DNA of 64,000 nt from Dastarcus helophoroides (Eukaryota; Arthropoda; Insecta; Coleoptera; Bothrideridae): positions 11,014,782-11,078,781 of the forward strand of contig CM053328.1 of the NCBI GenBank assembly GCA_028583605.1, read 5' to 3'. Numbering within the stretch: the stretch's first letter is position 1; each line of letters opens with the position of its first letter. This document shows, piece after piece, positions 38,041 to 49,288 of this stretch. A program made the translations under genes and the position numbers. The notes beneath the pieces are model-generated. The model was not told the DNA's origin and ran no database searches. It saw nothing but the letters and a program-made list of their open reading frames with translations.

Positions 38041-40265
38041 CAGGGTGTTACAAAAGTCCGGGCCGCTACTTCAGGAGCATATTCTACACATTAAAATATG
38101 AAAAATGTTAAAATACATTTTTTTCTTTAAATTGCCTCCTAACGGAGATATGACCATTTAAAGATGGCGCCCCTAAAGTGGTTTTTTTACTACAAAAAGT
38201 TAACGGTTAGTAGCAAAGTCATGAAATTGGGCAAGCAGTTAAAGAATTGGATTAGGCATATTCTCATGTAACATATTTTTTAAATAAGCAGTAGCGTGGT
38301 GTGTAGGGGGTTGCCCGCGATTATTTTTTGCCGTAACTTTTTTGTATTGCAATATTTCGACACAAAAGTGCCATAATCGTAAAAAGCAACATTTTTTATA
38401 CAAAAAAGGTACTCGTTCTCAAAGTCGCTAAAAGTAACCGTTTCCGAGAAAAAGGCGTTTAAATAATCCTATCCCGTCTTCGAAATTCTAACTAATTTGT
38501 ATAAGAAAAAATAAGTTGGTCATGCAAACTGATCATAAAGAAAACAATTGTACTTGACAATATCTGCCAGAGATTGACGTTGTGTCACTGATAAAATTTG
38601 GTCGTAAGCTGTAAATTTTAGCAGTTTTTGTTGTCAATAGTGTGTAGTAGTTTTTTAACTTTTCATTATTTTGATAAAATGGACTATTCAAATCAAGAAA
38701 TGGCCGATATGCATTTAATGTACGGGCTTGCAAATTGTAATCGTGCTGAAGCAAGACGGCTTTATGCTGAACGTTTTCCTAATAGACACCTACCAGGAGA
38801 AAAATTGTTCCAGAAAATTCATGCTCGTTTATGTGAAACAGGAAATTTTGTTTTCAAAGGCGAACGTGTTGGAAGGCCAAACGCAGAAGTTGCTAATTTA
38901 GAGGAGCGTGTGCTTTAGCGAGTTGAAGAAGATCCATGTGTCAGCACTAGACAACTTGCTTTAGCCGAAGGAGTAAATCACGTAACTATCTGGCGAATTT
39001 TGAAATTTTACCAATTTTACCCCTATCATTTTCAAAGAGTGCAAGGGTTACTTGCTGCTGATTATCCTCCAAGAATAAAATTTTGCAACTGGCTACTGCA
39101 TAAGATCGCTGAAAATGAGAACTTTCCATCGCTCATATTATTTACGGACGAAGCGGGTTTTACCAGAAACGGGATACTTAACTTTCACAACATGCATCAG
39201 TGGCAAGTTGAAAATCCCAATGCAGTTATTCAGTCGAGACATCAGCAACATTTTTCACTTAACATTTGGGGAGGAATAATAGGGGACTCTATAATTGGAC
39301 CGTTTTTTTTACCTCATAGGTTAACAGTTATAGACATTTTTTGCAAACAGAGTTACCCGTGTTACTTGAAAATGTTCCACTCATAACAAGACAGCGAATG
39401 TGGATAATGCACGATGGGGCACCTGCCCATTTTAGTGCAGTTGCTAGGGAATTTTTGAATAACAACTACCATCAACGATGGATAGGTCGAGGAGTTCCGA
39501 TACCATGGCCAGCTAGGTCTCCTGACCTCAACCCACTCGATTTCTACTTATGGGGACATCTAAAGCAGATCGTCTACTCCACACCAGTTGACAATATCAA
39601 TGATCTTCGTGAACGAATTGAAAATGGGTTCAGCCAGATTCACAATACACCAGGCATTTGCGAAAGAGTAAGGAGTTCCCTTAGAAGACGAGCCGAGCAA
39701 TGTATTGCTGCAGGGGGCAGTAATTTCGAACACTTGCTTTGATTTTTTTTTTCTTAATTTTGTACTATTTTTATATCAATGCAGTTAGTAGTGGATAAAT
39801 TAGAAATTTGCAAAACGAATTCTAATAAATGCAACAATTTTGTTTAAACGCTTTTTTCTCGGAAACGGTTACTTTTAGCGACTTTGAGAAAGAGTACCTT
39901 TTTTGTATAAAAAATGTTGCTTTTTACGATTATGGCACTTTTGTGTCGAAATATTGCAATACAAAAAAGTTACGGCAAAAAATAATCGCGGGCAACCCCC
40001 TACACACCACGCTACTGCTTATTTAAAAAATATGTTACATGAGAATATGCCTAATCCAATTCTTTAACTGCTTGCCCAATTTCATAATTTTGCTACTAAC
40101 CGTTAACTTTTTGTAGTAAAAAAACCACTTTAGGAGCGCCATCTTTAAATGGTCATATCTCCGTTAGGAGGCAATTTAAAGAAAAAAATGTATTTTAACA
40201 TTTTTCATATTTTAATGTGTAGAATATGCTCCTGAAGTAGCGGCCCGGGCTTTTGTAACACCCTG
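38041..40265 (+). mobile_element. Tc1-mariner-superfamily transposon with 423 bp inverted repeats
   Basis: Ends CAGGGTGTTACAAAAG and CTTTTGTAACACCCTG, flanked by TA on both sides. The terminal inverted repeats are 38041-38463 and 39843-40265; I see only a handful of differences between them, so the insertion is young. Between them lies one nearly complete transposase gene. It is inserted in the middle copy of the ~600 bp tandem repeat, which serves as an empty-site control. Confidence 0.95.
38679..39742 (+). pseudogene. DUF4817/DDE_3-type transposase, one stop and one frameshift from intact
   Basis: The N-terminal helix-turn-helix (DUF4817 type) MDYSNQEMADMHLMYGLAN..RLYAERFPNRHLPG is followed by a second HTH with STRQLALAEGVNHVTIWR, then the DDE core: LFTDEAGFTRNG (first Asp), WIMHDGAPAHFSAVA (second), ARSPDLNPLDFYLWGHLK (third). 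By my count 41 residues separate the last two acidic residues. TAG at 38916-38918 stands where Gln is expected (one C to T change), and a frameshift lies near 39340. The C-terminus RRRAEQCIAAGGSNFEHLL is complete. ATG chosen at 38679 because family members start M-[YF]-[ST]-N; an upstream in-frame ATG at 38628 gives an unlikely leader. Cuts and joins the element ends at TA in intact relatives. Confidence 0.9.
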
Positions 40266-41488
40266 TATATAACATTTTTTAAAATTAAGATGAAAAATGT
40301 GAAAATCAATAGTTTCCAAAAAATTCAAAGCGAGAGAATCAAAAGATTAAAAAAATTGAAGAATAAATTTCTGAAAAAATTGAAATTTCCAAAAAATAAA
40401 TGAACAAAAAAAATTTTCTATATACAAAAACCAAAATTTTACAGAAGTTGGAACTTTCAAAAAAGTCAATACTTTAAAAAATATGGAAATTTGGAAAAAG
40501 GACACAATTTTCAAAAATAAGTTTAAATTCCAAAAATGACCATTTTTATAAAGAAACAAATTACCAAAATACAAAACACTTTTTAGAAAAAATCAAAATC
40601 ATACAAAACAGCCAGAATTTTAAAGTTGCAATTTTCAAAGTCAAAATTTTAAAAAAGTCGAAATTTTCAAAATTAAGCCAAATTTAAAAAAGAAGTTGAA
40701 ATTTTCTTATTCGAATGATAGGAGGCCGATATTTTAAAGAAAGTGGATATTTTAAAATGTTGAAATTTTTAAAAAGAATTGAAGTGTTTTAAAAAAATCC
40801 AATTTGAAAACTGTCGGATTCGCAAAAAAATGAAAGTTCAGGTAAAAATTTTAAAAAAGTTATACATTTTCAATAACAAAATAGGGATTTTGAAAATATG
40901 TACATTTTTTTCAAATTAAGATACAAAATGTGAGAGTCAAAATTTTTCAAAAAATTCAAAACGGGAGAATCAAAATATTAAAACAATTGAAATATTAAAA
41001 AATAAATCTCTAAATTCTAAAAAAAATGAAATTTTCAAAAAACAAATGATCAAAAAAAGTTTCCCTAAAAATAAAAACATATACAAAAGCCAGAATTTAA
41101 CAGAAGTTCAAATTTTCAAACAAAAAGTTAATACTTTAAAAAAAGATGGAAATTTGGAAAATGGACAAAATTTTAAAAAATAAATTAAACAATTTCAACA
41201 AACGGTTGTAATTCTAAAGATGACAATTTCTATAAAGAAACAAATTACCAAAATACAAAAAGTGTTCGGAAAAAAGCAAAATCATACAAAAGAGCCAGAA
41301 TTTTAAGTTGCAATTTTTAAACTTAAAATTTTGAAAAAACTCGTACTTTTCAACATTAAGCCAAATTTCAAAAATAAGTTGAATTTGTTATTCGAATGAA
41401 AAGAGGTAAATATTTTGAAGAAAGTGGATATTTTAAAATGTTGAAATTTTCAAAAGAAGTCAAACAATACAAATCGAATTTTCAAAAA

Positions 41489-41720
41489 CCTAACCTAACC
41501 TAACCTAACCTAACGTAACCTAACATAACCTAACCTAACCTAACCTAATCTAACCTAACCTAACCTAACCTAACCTAACCTAACCTAACCTAACCTAACC
41601 TAACCTAACCTAACCTAACCTAACCTAACCTAACCTAACCTAATCTAACCTAACCTAACCTAACCTAACCTAAACTAAACTAATCTAACCTAATCTAACC
41701 TAATATAACCTAACCTAATC
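41489..41720. repeat. Telomere-type (CCTAA)n array
   Basis: About 46 units, mostly exact CCTAA (TTAGG on the other strand) with scattered CTTAA, TCTAA and ATAAC variants that increase near the right end. This is the canonical insect telomere repeat, here bordered by satellite on one side and a retrotransposon on the other. Confidence 0.95.
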
Positions 41721-41721
41721 T

Positions 41722-43366
41722 TTTTTATTTGAGGAGGGGAACTCTTCTCGACACCTTCGCCTGAGTGCTGTTCGGCGAGGTAGTGGGTGATTTTTACCCA
41801 CTAAAACTCCTTCCCTCTTCTCCACTCCCAATTGGGGACTGCAGTGCATTGCATCAAATTGAATTGGACTTTTCTCATTAGCTGCTCTACTTTTCGTTTC
41901 CGTTTCTCCACCTTTCTTGTTTCTTTCGTCTGTTTCTTTGCTTTTCAGCACTCTCTTTATGTAGTTGTGGATGATCTGTCTATTTCCGTCGCTTGTTATC
42001 ATCAGTTTTACGATGTTATATTCTTTGACAGTTTCCCCAATATTTTGGTTTATTTCTTCATTAGGCTGCCCATTTTTCACATATGAAAATCGTATGTTTT
42101 GATGAGTCTGAATTTTTGCAGTACCAGCATTTCTCCGTATCTCTGAATCCGAATCTTTTCAGATAGTCGCTGAAACACCCATGGGCCGCCAGGAGCTGCG
42201 TGAGATAGTACTCGATTTTACCGTGTTTGTCCTTATTCCATACCTCCTCCTTTTTTATATGTCTCTTTGTCCACCTCGCTTTACCCGTTTCTATTTCCCA
42301 GCACCGTTGACATTCCTGTGTTGATTTTTCCTCAGTTGGCTTCTCTCCTTCTCTGCCTATGTCGTGCAGTCTGCAGTGTTCGTGTACCATGATTTGTATT
42401 GGTTTTATTCGTGTTATGACCTGGATTCCAACGAGGTGGTACGGTATGCGTTACCTATGCGTATGGCTAATTTCCTCTGTAGCTTCGTTAGCATGTTGCT
42501 ATGTTTTTTGCTCTTCATGGCTTTCTCCCAAATTAGTGCAACGTACAACTAACTAAATGTGCCACAGATCCTGTATCCTACGTTAACTTGCCATTGGTCT
42601 TCTGATGTTTGGCATTAGTTTACTAAGAGCCATGATCGTTTTCTCCGCTTTTTTGCTGAACTCGTTTATATGTACGGTCATATTGGAGTTCTTACCAAAG
42701 TGGACAACTAAGTATTTCAGTTTATTTTTGGATTCTATTTCCGTTTAGCTCCAGTGTGATTTTTTGTAGTTTTTTTCCTTCGTATAATATCAAGACCTTC
42801 GGTTTTTCTTCAGCGAGGTGCAATGTTTCTCTATAATTTTTGCTCTTTCCTGTGTAGGGCTCTATTCGAATTTGTTGTTAATAGCTCCTATGTTTTAGCC
42901 TCTAATGGTATGGCCTCACCGTCCGCAAATCCGATACCGTTTACCCCTTCTGGCTGTGGTGTTTTAAGCACATCATCATAATATATATTCCATAATATTG
43001 GGCCCAGGACCGACCCTTGTGGCACTCCACACGTTGTTTTCATGCAGTGCTTTACAACAAGGATCCACCTAGATAGGCGCCTATTATGTTTATAAGGTAT
43101 TTGCTGACCCCCTTTTCTGTGAGTGTTTTCATGATGCCACTCCATGACGCAGTGTTAAATGCATTTTTTATGTCGATGGTTATTAGAGCTCCGTAAATTC
43201 TTTGTCTATGATATTTTTCTGCAAACTCCAAGATTCGCTTCATGGCATCTGCGGTGGACCATTTTGTCTTAAATCTGTATTGGCTATTTGATAGCTTTTC
43301 TTCAACTTCAGCTGACAACCTTGCCACTACTAGTTATTCCAGTATTTTTCCCATTACGTCTAGGAA
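41722..43366 (-). mobile_element. R1-clade (TRAS/SART-like) non-LTR retrotransposon, 5'-truncated, inside telomeric repeats
   Basis: Read on the minus strand: SNSQYRFKTKWSTADAMKRI, ALITIDIKNAFNTASW (RT palm), TTCGVPQGSVLGPILWN, GIGFADGEAI (FADD is FADG), then the R1-clade C-terminal region HGKIEYYLTQLLAAHGCFSD, FGFRDTEKCWYC..KHTIFICEKW (CCHC zinc finger), and a Lys/Glu-rich end with YNIVKLMITS. ORF1 and the endonuclease are missing. The 3' end is CAAATAAAAAAGA followed immediately by TTAGG repeats; the 5' side is also joined to TTAGG repeats. Several frameshifts. In insects, TRAS and SART are the R1-clade lineages that target TTAGG; the position here fits them, the exact lineage is not proven. 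Confidence 0.85.
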
Positions 43367-43923
43367 CCTAAACTAATTTAACCTAACCTAACCTAACCTA
43401 ATCTAATCTAACCTAACCTAACCTAACCTAATCTAGCTTAGCCTAGCCTAGCCTAGCCTAACCTAACCTAACCTAACCTAACCTAACCTAACTTAACCTA
43501 ACCTAACCTAACCTAACCTAACCTAACCTAACCTAACCCAACCTAACCCAACCGAACCGAACCGAACCGAACCGAAGCGAACCGAACCGAACCAAACCAA
43601 ACCAAACCGAACAGAACCGAGCCGAGCCGAACCGAACCGAACCCAACCGAACTGAACCGAACCCAAGCGAACCCAACCTAACCGAACCGAACACAACCCA
43701 ACCCAACCTCACCCAACCCAACCCAACCCAACCCAACCCAACCCAACCCATCCCAACCGAACCGAACCGAACCGAACCCAACCCAATCCAATCCAACCCA
43801 ACTCAACCCCACTCAACCCAATCCAACCCAACCCAAGCAAACCCAACCCAACCCAACCTAATCTAATCTAACCTAACCTTACCTAACCTTATCTAAACTA
43901 AACTAATCTAACCTAACCTAAGT
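43366..43923. repeat. Telomere-type array with CCGAA/CCCAA/CCAAA variant islands
   Basis: CCTAA units at both ends enclose ~300 bp (43540-43860) in which the third base changes in runs: CCGAA, CCAAA, CCCAA. The Gly/Val-rich open frame on the minus strand is a repeat translation. Confidence 0.95.
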
Positions 43924-45284
43924 AACCTTTCTTTTCTTTTACGCAAACGAAGGCATTGGTATCAGCTAGTAATAATATAGAAATCAATTTCGAAACATTA
44001 TAATACTGAATTTTATTTTGGTTAAAAAAATCATAAGAAAAATAAAAAAAAAAAATAAAATTATACATTTCAACATTTTTAAGGATTTTAAAACCAGAAT
44101 TCACTTAAAGTTACAATGTTCAATAACGAAATGATGCAAAAAGTTGAAATTTCAAAAACAACTACTGTACCTAAGTATTCGATCAAAAACCATCTGGTAA
44201 GACGATAAAGAGATGCATTTTAGGACAATTTTACTAATGTCGCTACTTAAATGTATTTTTAGTTGTTCCACGATTTAGAGTGCTGTCATGAGCCCATATG
44301 GACGCCATGAAAACAAATTTATTATTTTTTGTATGTAGCTCGTCTGCGATCTATTTACTAACAAACTTATTTTATTCTGGCGTTTAAATTTATTAATAGC
44401 CCCTGAAATTATTTCGAAAATATGTAAAAATTTAATTAAACCGGATGCGTATAATTATAGTAATGAATATTATTTGGATTTGGCAAGAACCCCAGTGGGC
44501 GTCGAATGCTTCAATTCCTACTCGACTTTATTAAAATAAGTTCCAAGATCATAACAAAACGAAGGAGAATATCTTTCGTTAGCGGCGTATTTCACGATAG
44601 ATCTAAACAGCAGGTGAAACAAAGAAATTTGTATATTTTCGCTGGGATCCTTCATTTGTGTAAATTAACGAACATTTCTGATGAATAATTTAATGTGTAA
44701 TGACTTCACAACAACTTATTTAATAGAAAAAAAAATATTTTGGAGAAGCTGAACTGAGTACTTGGAAGACGAGACATAAGAACCCTCAGTTTGCAAATTT
44801 TCATCTTCTGTCTCTTCTTTCAAAAATTGCAGATTCCATGTACCTATTTTTTTTTTCTATTACAGAATGGTACTGGCAAATTGTAGTGTTGAAAAAAGAG
44901 ACAAGCGACGAAAACGTCAAACGAAATGAGTTACTCGAGAGTTTTCTCAGTAACCATTTGTTTGGTTTTTTAATTGTCTGTTTTTTCTTTCAAAATTCCA
45001 AAATTTTACTTCTCAAATTTCAGAACCCCAGTTAGTGTGTAGATCAGGAATGGACAACTTTTTTCATCAATGGGCCAATTAAAATTTTCGTACTATTATA
45101 CGGACAGGAATAGATCAACATTTTAACTTTAAACTAGAAATTTTTTTGGGTTTGGGAGCACTTGACGTTTAATCTTTTGTGAAATGTTAACTTTTTGTAG
45201 AAATTTTTCTTATTTAATCTTAATAATGTTGAGCTTTTTAAAAATTGCAACTTATTTAAAACCTGACATTCTCTAGGAATTTCT
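43924..45284. other. Unique/AT-rich sequence, no gene recognised
   Basis: ATCAGGAATGGACAACTTTT near 45049 resembles a hAT-type terminus, no partner seen. No coding region supported. Confidence 0.4.
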
Positions 45285-45347
45285 TCTTCTTCTTCTACTT
45301 CTTCTCTTCTTCTTCTTCTTCTTCTTCTTCTTCTTCTTCTTCTTCGT
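45285..45347. repeat. (CTT)n microsatellite
   Basis: ~60 bp of CTT; on the minus strand it is (GAA)n directly after the LINE fragment at 45348-45545, matching the arrangement at 27240-28612. Confidence 0.9.
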
Positions 45348-45545
45348 AGGATTTCTCCTGTTTGTCTGCCTCATACAGTTTCTGTTGTTGACGACTGTAT
45401 GTTGTCCTGCCAACGCTTTTTTGGTCTTCTTCTTTTGCTGTATAGTTTACAGCTTTAACAGATATTTGCCAGTTGATCTAGTCTCGTCCTATCTATATGT
45501 TCGTTCCACTTTGTCGTTTTCGTTTTCACCCATTTGGTGACGTCT
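45348..45545 (-). pseudogene. Non-LTR retrotransposon 3' end with GAA tail
   Basis: Minus-strand reading DVTKWVKTKTTKWNEHIDRT then KRRRPKKRWQDNI, the basic C-terminal motif of RTE/CR1-like ORF2 proteins, ending at the GAA microsatellite. Short, broken by a stop between the two parts. Confidence 0.5.
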
Positions 45546-45549
45546 TGTC

Positions 45550-46560
45550 TAAGAATTGAATATCTTTTTCCTAAATTTGAACTTTTTCGACTTTCTTTTC
45601 AAAATTGGTTCATTTTCAACGTTTTCATTTACTATAAATTCGGCCATCCCGTAAAATCGATCCTTTTGAATTCCAATTCCTAAAAATCTCGTTTTGTTTC
45701 TTAAATTTTTTAACCCTTTTAACATTTCGACTTTTCCCTCAAGGTTGCTTCTAGCAAAATATATATTTGTGAAAATTTCGACTTTTTCCTTCAATTTGAC
45801 TCTTTATCGAAAATTCGGCTTTCTTTTAATTCTGTTTCAAGTGTAATTCCGAAAATTTTACCTTTTTTTTAAACTTTCTCTAAGAAATTTCATCTAAAGT
45901 TGGGTTTTTTAATGGAAATTTATAGTTTTTTTTTCTAATTTCGACTTTTTCTTTAAAATGGCCCTTTCTCGAAGCTGCATCCTACTCTCGTCTACATATC
46001 TTTTAAAATTTGTAACTCCATTTCTAAAATTTGACTTTTTTCTCACAAACTGATTTTTTAATGGAAAATCTGACCTAGACAAAAAATTGCAACAATTTTA
46101 GAATTTGTCTTTATTTAAAATTTTCCCAAAGTATGGCTTTGTTCTTTTTGGAAATACCAAGTTTTATTTTAGAAGTTGATATTTTCTATTTCTGGAAATT
46201 TCAATTTTTTCTTTGAAATTTGCCTTTTTTTTTGAAATTTGGACTTTTATTTAAATTACTTCCGAATTTTATTAAAAAGGATAACTCTAAAAACTTCGGA
46301 AATTTAAACTTTTTTTTCAAAATTTAACTTTTTGTTTCTGAAAATTTTGACTTTTGCCTAAAAGTTCGTCTTTTTATCGAAATTTCAACTTTTTTAACCC
46401 ATTTTTACGTTCGACTTTATTCTCAAAATGTGACTTTCCGTGATATATTTTTTAAGGTGGATCTTCTTCTGGATATTAAGAGTGGGAGTTGCTTATTTAT
46501 TTGTGTTTTTCTCGAAATTATAATTCTGTGGTTACAGGATAAAAGTGCTTAAGTCATAAT
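45550..46560. repeat. Degenerate AT-rich block, T-rich on plus strand
   Basis: TTTCTCAAAATTCGACTTTT words. No gene seen. Confidence 0.6.
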
Positions 46561-46565
46561 TTATA

Positions 46566-48207
46566 CAGGGTCCTGCAACAGCGCGTCGGACATCTATTAT
46601 AGGTCTTATAATAAAGAAGCTAGGAATTCCGTTTATATGCAGACCTTAACTGTGTACAAGGATGTATTTAAGGAAAATATGGTCACATGTACAGGGTGCC
46701 TCCAAAAAGAGTGAGCCGCTAAGGGTGAATTTTTTTAAATAGAACCCCTTGTATTTTTTATATTTTTAAGTTCCTTTCTGACAATTTTACATATTTCTAA
46801 GATATTGTTAAATTTGGTTAGATAGTTTAGCCTAACTTCTACAGGGTGCCCAAAATTCAATGCCAAATTGGCTAAAATATGAAGCACTTTTTCTTCGTTT
46901 TTTTTAAATAGAACACCCTGTATATTTTTTTCTATGAGATACAGAATTAAAAAATGAACATTTTTTGTACCTACAAATATTTTGAAATTTTTAACGGTTA
47001 AGCAGATATTCGTCGGATTACATATGGCTCTTTCGACACTAAGATACAAGACAAAAAATCACAGATGGCTTTGATAAAAATTAATTACCTTTTAATTGAT
47101 TTTCCTCATGAATAACATGCTTCGTTCGTTTTTCCTTTGTGTACATCACATTTCCCGTAACAGTAAATCGTTCAAGCAGTTTTCTAAAAGTATCTTCTTC
47201 GGGATGGCTTCTTTTAGGAAACCGACTAGCACAAAGCTTACTTGCTAATAGGCAATTCTTTTCACTTTCACCTAACACAAAAATCATATCTACAAGCTCA
47301 TCTTTGTTAAAATTCATTTTGAAGATCTACGAAATCAACCAAATTCTTTTCAGCGAATATTAAATCTGTCATTTCATTTTATGACAAGAACTTTTCCAAC
47401 TTTTTCCAACGTACTCTAAGTTTAGGTAGGTAGGTAGGTAGTCTTTAGTGGTTTGAATTGGTTGGACGTTTTGTTATTTAGTTATTTATTTGTAGTCCTA
47501 AGAGAGCTTGGTAGTTAACTTACAAAATAATTATAAGGTAATTAATTTTTATCAAAGCCATCTATGATTTTTTGTCTTCTTTCTTAGTGTCGAAAGAGCC
47601 ATATGTAATAATCCGACGAATATCTGCTTAACCGTTAAAAATTTCGAAATATTTGTAGGCACAAAAAATATTCATTTTTTAATTCTATATCTCATAGAAA
47701 AAAATATACAGGGTGTTTTATTTGAAAAAAACGAAGAAAAAGTGCTTCATATTTTAGCCAATTTGGCATTGAATTTTGGACGCCCTGTACAAGTTAGGCT
47801 TAAGATATTTATAGCAAAGTAACTAGAGACCCACTACAGTAAACACCTAGCGTAGTTTTAATTTTAGGGCGTTTTTGTATTTTTAATGAATTTTTGAAGA
47901 AAATGTTGCAAAATATTTTTTTTCATTTTATTTATTTATTACTCTGAACTATCCAACCAAATTCAACAATATCTTAGGAATATGTAAAGTTGTCAGAAAG
48001 CAACCCGAAACATGTAAAAAATACAGAGAGTTCTATTTAAAAAAATTTACCCTCAGCGGCTCACACTTTTTGGAGACATCCTGTATATGTCGACCATATT
48101 TTCCTGAAATACATCCTTGTACACAGTCAATGTATACATGTGAACGGTATTCTTAACTTCTTTAATATGGGACCTATAGATGCCCGACCCACTGTTGCAG
48201 GACCCTG
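46566..48207. mobile_element. Nested/modular CAGGGTG inverted-repeat element, three shells
   Basis: The outer ends CAGGGTCCTGCAACAGCG ... GTTGCAGGACCCTG are flanked by TA. A second pair begins at 46692 (CAGGGTGCCTCCAAAAAG) and ends at 48083 (CTTTTTGGAGACATCCTG), again TA-flanked. A third pair begins at 46842 (CAGGGTGCCCAAAATTC) and ends at 47787 (GAATTTTGGACGCCCTG), TA-flanked. The arms are complementary through all three shells down to ~47096/47538, except for ~150 bp present only in the right arm (47800-47945). The core holds a short DUF4817 HTH gene and a (TAGG)4 run near 47423. Confidence 0.85.
47081..47317 (-). CDS. DUF4817-type helix-turn-helix protein, N-terminal domain only
   Basis: 78 codons: FNKDELVDMIFVLGESEKN, ASRFPKRSHPEEDTFRKLLE, VTGNVMYTKEKRTKHVI, stop. 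It parallels the first ~70 residues of the transposase at 38679 (SNQEMADMHLMYGLAN..AERFPNRHLPGEKLFQKI), so it is the DNA-binding domain without the catalytic part. The frame is intact from Met to stop and stops as it enters the inverted-repeat arm. If translated it could bind element ends without cutting. Whether it is expressed cannot be seen. Confidence 0.6.
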   Translation of the reverse strand: MNFNKDELVDMIFVLGESEKNCLLASKLCASRFPKRSHPEEDTFRKLLERFTVTGNVMYTKEKRTKHVIHEENQLKGN

Positions 48208-48239
48208 TATATCTGAGATACAGCAAAATAAAACTTGCT

Positions 48240-49110
48240 CATATTTTAATAAAAAAACTTAAGAACTACATGTCTGCATGTATGTAAAATTCTCTTTATT
48301 ACATAGACAGAGCATTTAAAATGATTCGTCCCTCCAGAATAGTGAAGGGAGCATACAACAGTGACATAAGTCCATTTTCTCAAAAACTTGACTTAAGCAA
48401 TTTACCCTGAAATCATAGAATTATTTTTTAAAATTCATCTTTCTTTTCAAAATTTCGACTATTACTCCCATTTAACTTTCGTGTCCCAAAGTTTTACTTT
48501 ATTTTGGAAAATCTGGCTCCTTCATCAATATGTTGACTCTTAATTGATAATTCCCATTTTAGGTCAAATTTGTCTAATATTTCGTTATTATTTTTATGAA
48601 AGTTTCTGAAAATGTTGACTTTTATTTCAAAATTGGATATTTTTTTCCAAGTTTCGATTTTAATTTAAAATTCGTCTTTTTTTTTTCGAAATTTCGTCTT
48701 TATTTTCGAAATTCGATCCAAATTTTATTAAACGTTAAAAAACCTTTTCGAAGTTTTGGCTTTTTTCTCAAAATTTAACCATTCGCATTTTTGAAAACTT
48801 TAACCTTTTCACGAAAATTCATGTTATGAAGTTTCGATTTTGTTCTCAATAATCATTTTTTTATTAAGTTCAATTCTTTCAAAATCAAAATATTAATCCA
48901 AACATGGTGGATACTTTAATAAATATTTATTGTTGTATTTATGGTTTCTTAATTAGTGAATCTCAAAATTCAGCTTTATTTCTCAAAATTTAACTTTTCT
49001 CGTCCAGAGTTTGTCTTTTTTTTAAGCTCGCTCTTTTTATGGAAATTTACAGATTTTTTCAAAATTAAATAACAATTAAATTGGTCTTTTTTTGAATTCT
49101 CTAAATTTCA
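48240..49110. repeat. AT-rich block
   Basis: Degenerate TTTCAAAATTTCG words from ~48420. Nothing coding. Confidence 0.6.
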
Positions 49111-49118
49111 TTGTAATA

Positions 49119-49288
49119 ATTGAAATACAAATCTTGTCCCCTGCAACCAAGAAAGATTAAAAAACTCAATAAAGGTTGCTCTTACACGTTTCGATAGCCA
49201 AGCTATCATCTTCAGAGAGATACTGACGATTTGTTTTGTTTTTTAAACTTTTTTGGTTTCAGGGGACAAGATTTGTATTTTAATTTTT
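49119..49288. mobile_element. Fold-back MITE family A, copy 4
   Basis: TCTTGTCCCCTGCAACCAAG, TTTCGATAGCCAAGCTATC, then TTTTGGTTTCAGGGGACAAG; followed by TTTTTGAAGACAACCAAGG. The interior is inverted relative to copies 2 and 3. Confidence 0.8.

Larger units (their letters stand above)
37411..41488. repeat. ~600 bp AT-rich tandem repeat, three copies, one split by a transposon
   Basis: CATTTTCAATAACAA starts at 37411, 38007 and 40865. Each unit then shows AGGGATTTTGAAAATA, a GAGAGTCAAAAT word, AAGCCAGAATTTAACA, TAAAGTTGCAATTTTC and TTATTCGAATGA in the same order. Removing the 2225 bp transposon and one TA gives spacings of ~596 and ~631 bp. The third copy runs directly into the CCTAA array at 41489. 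It is subtelomere-like satellite DNA. Confidence 0.85.

Noticed and set aside
41489..41720. CRISPR-like regularly repeated array
   Set aside because: Simple 5 bp telomeric repeat without spacers in a eukaryotic context.
43533..43796. Gly/Val/Trp-rich 87-codon open frame
   Set aside because: Translation of CCCAA/CCGAA repeats, five-codon periodicity, no gene.
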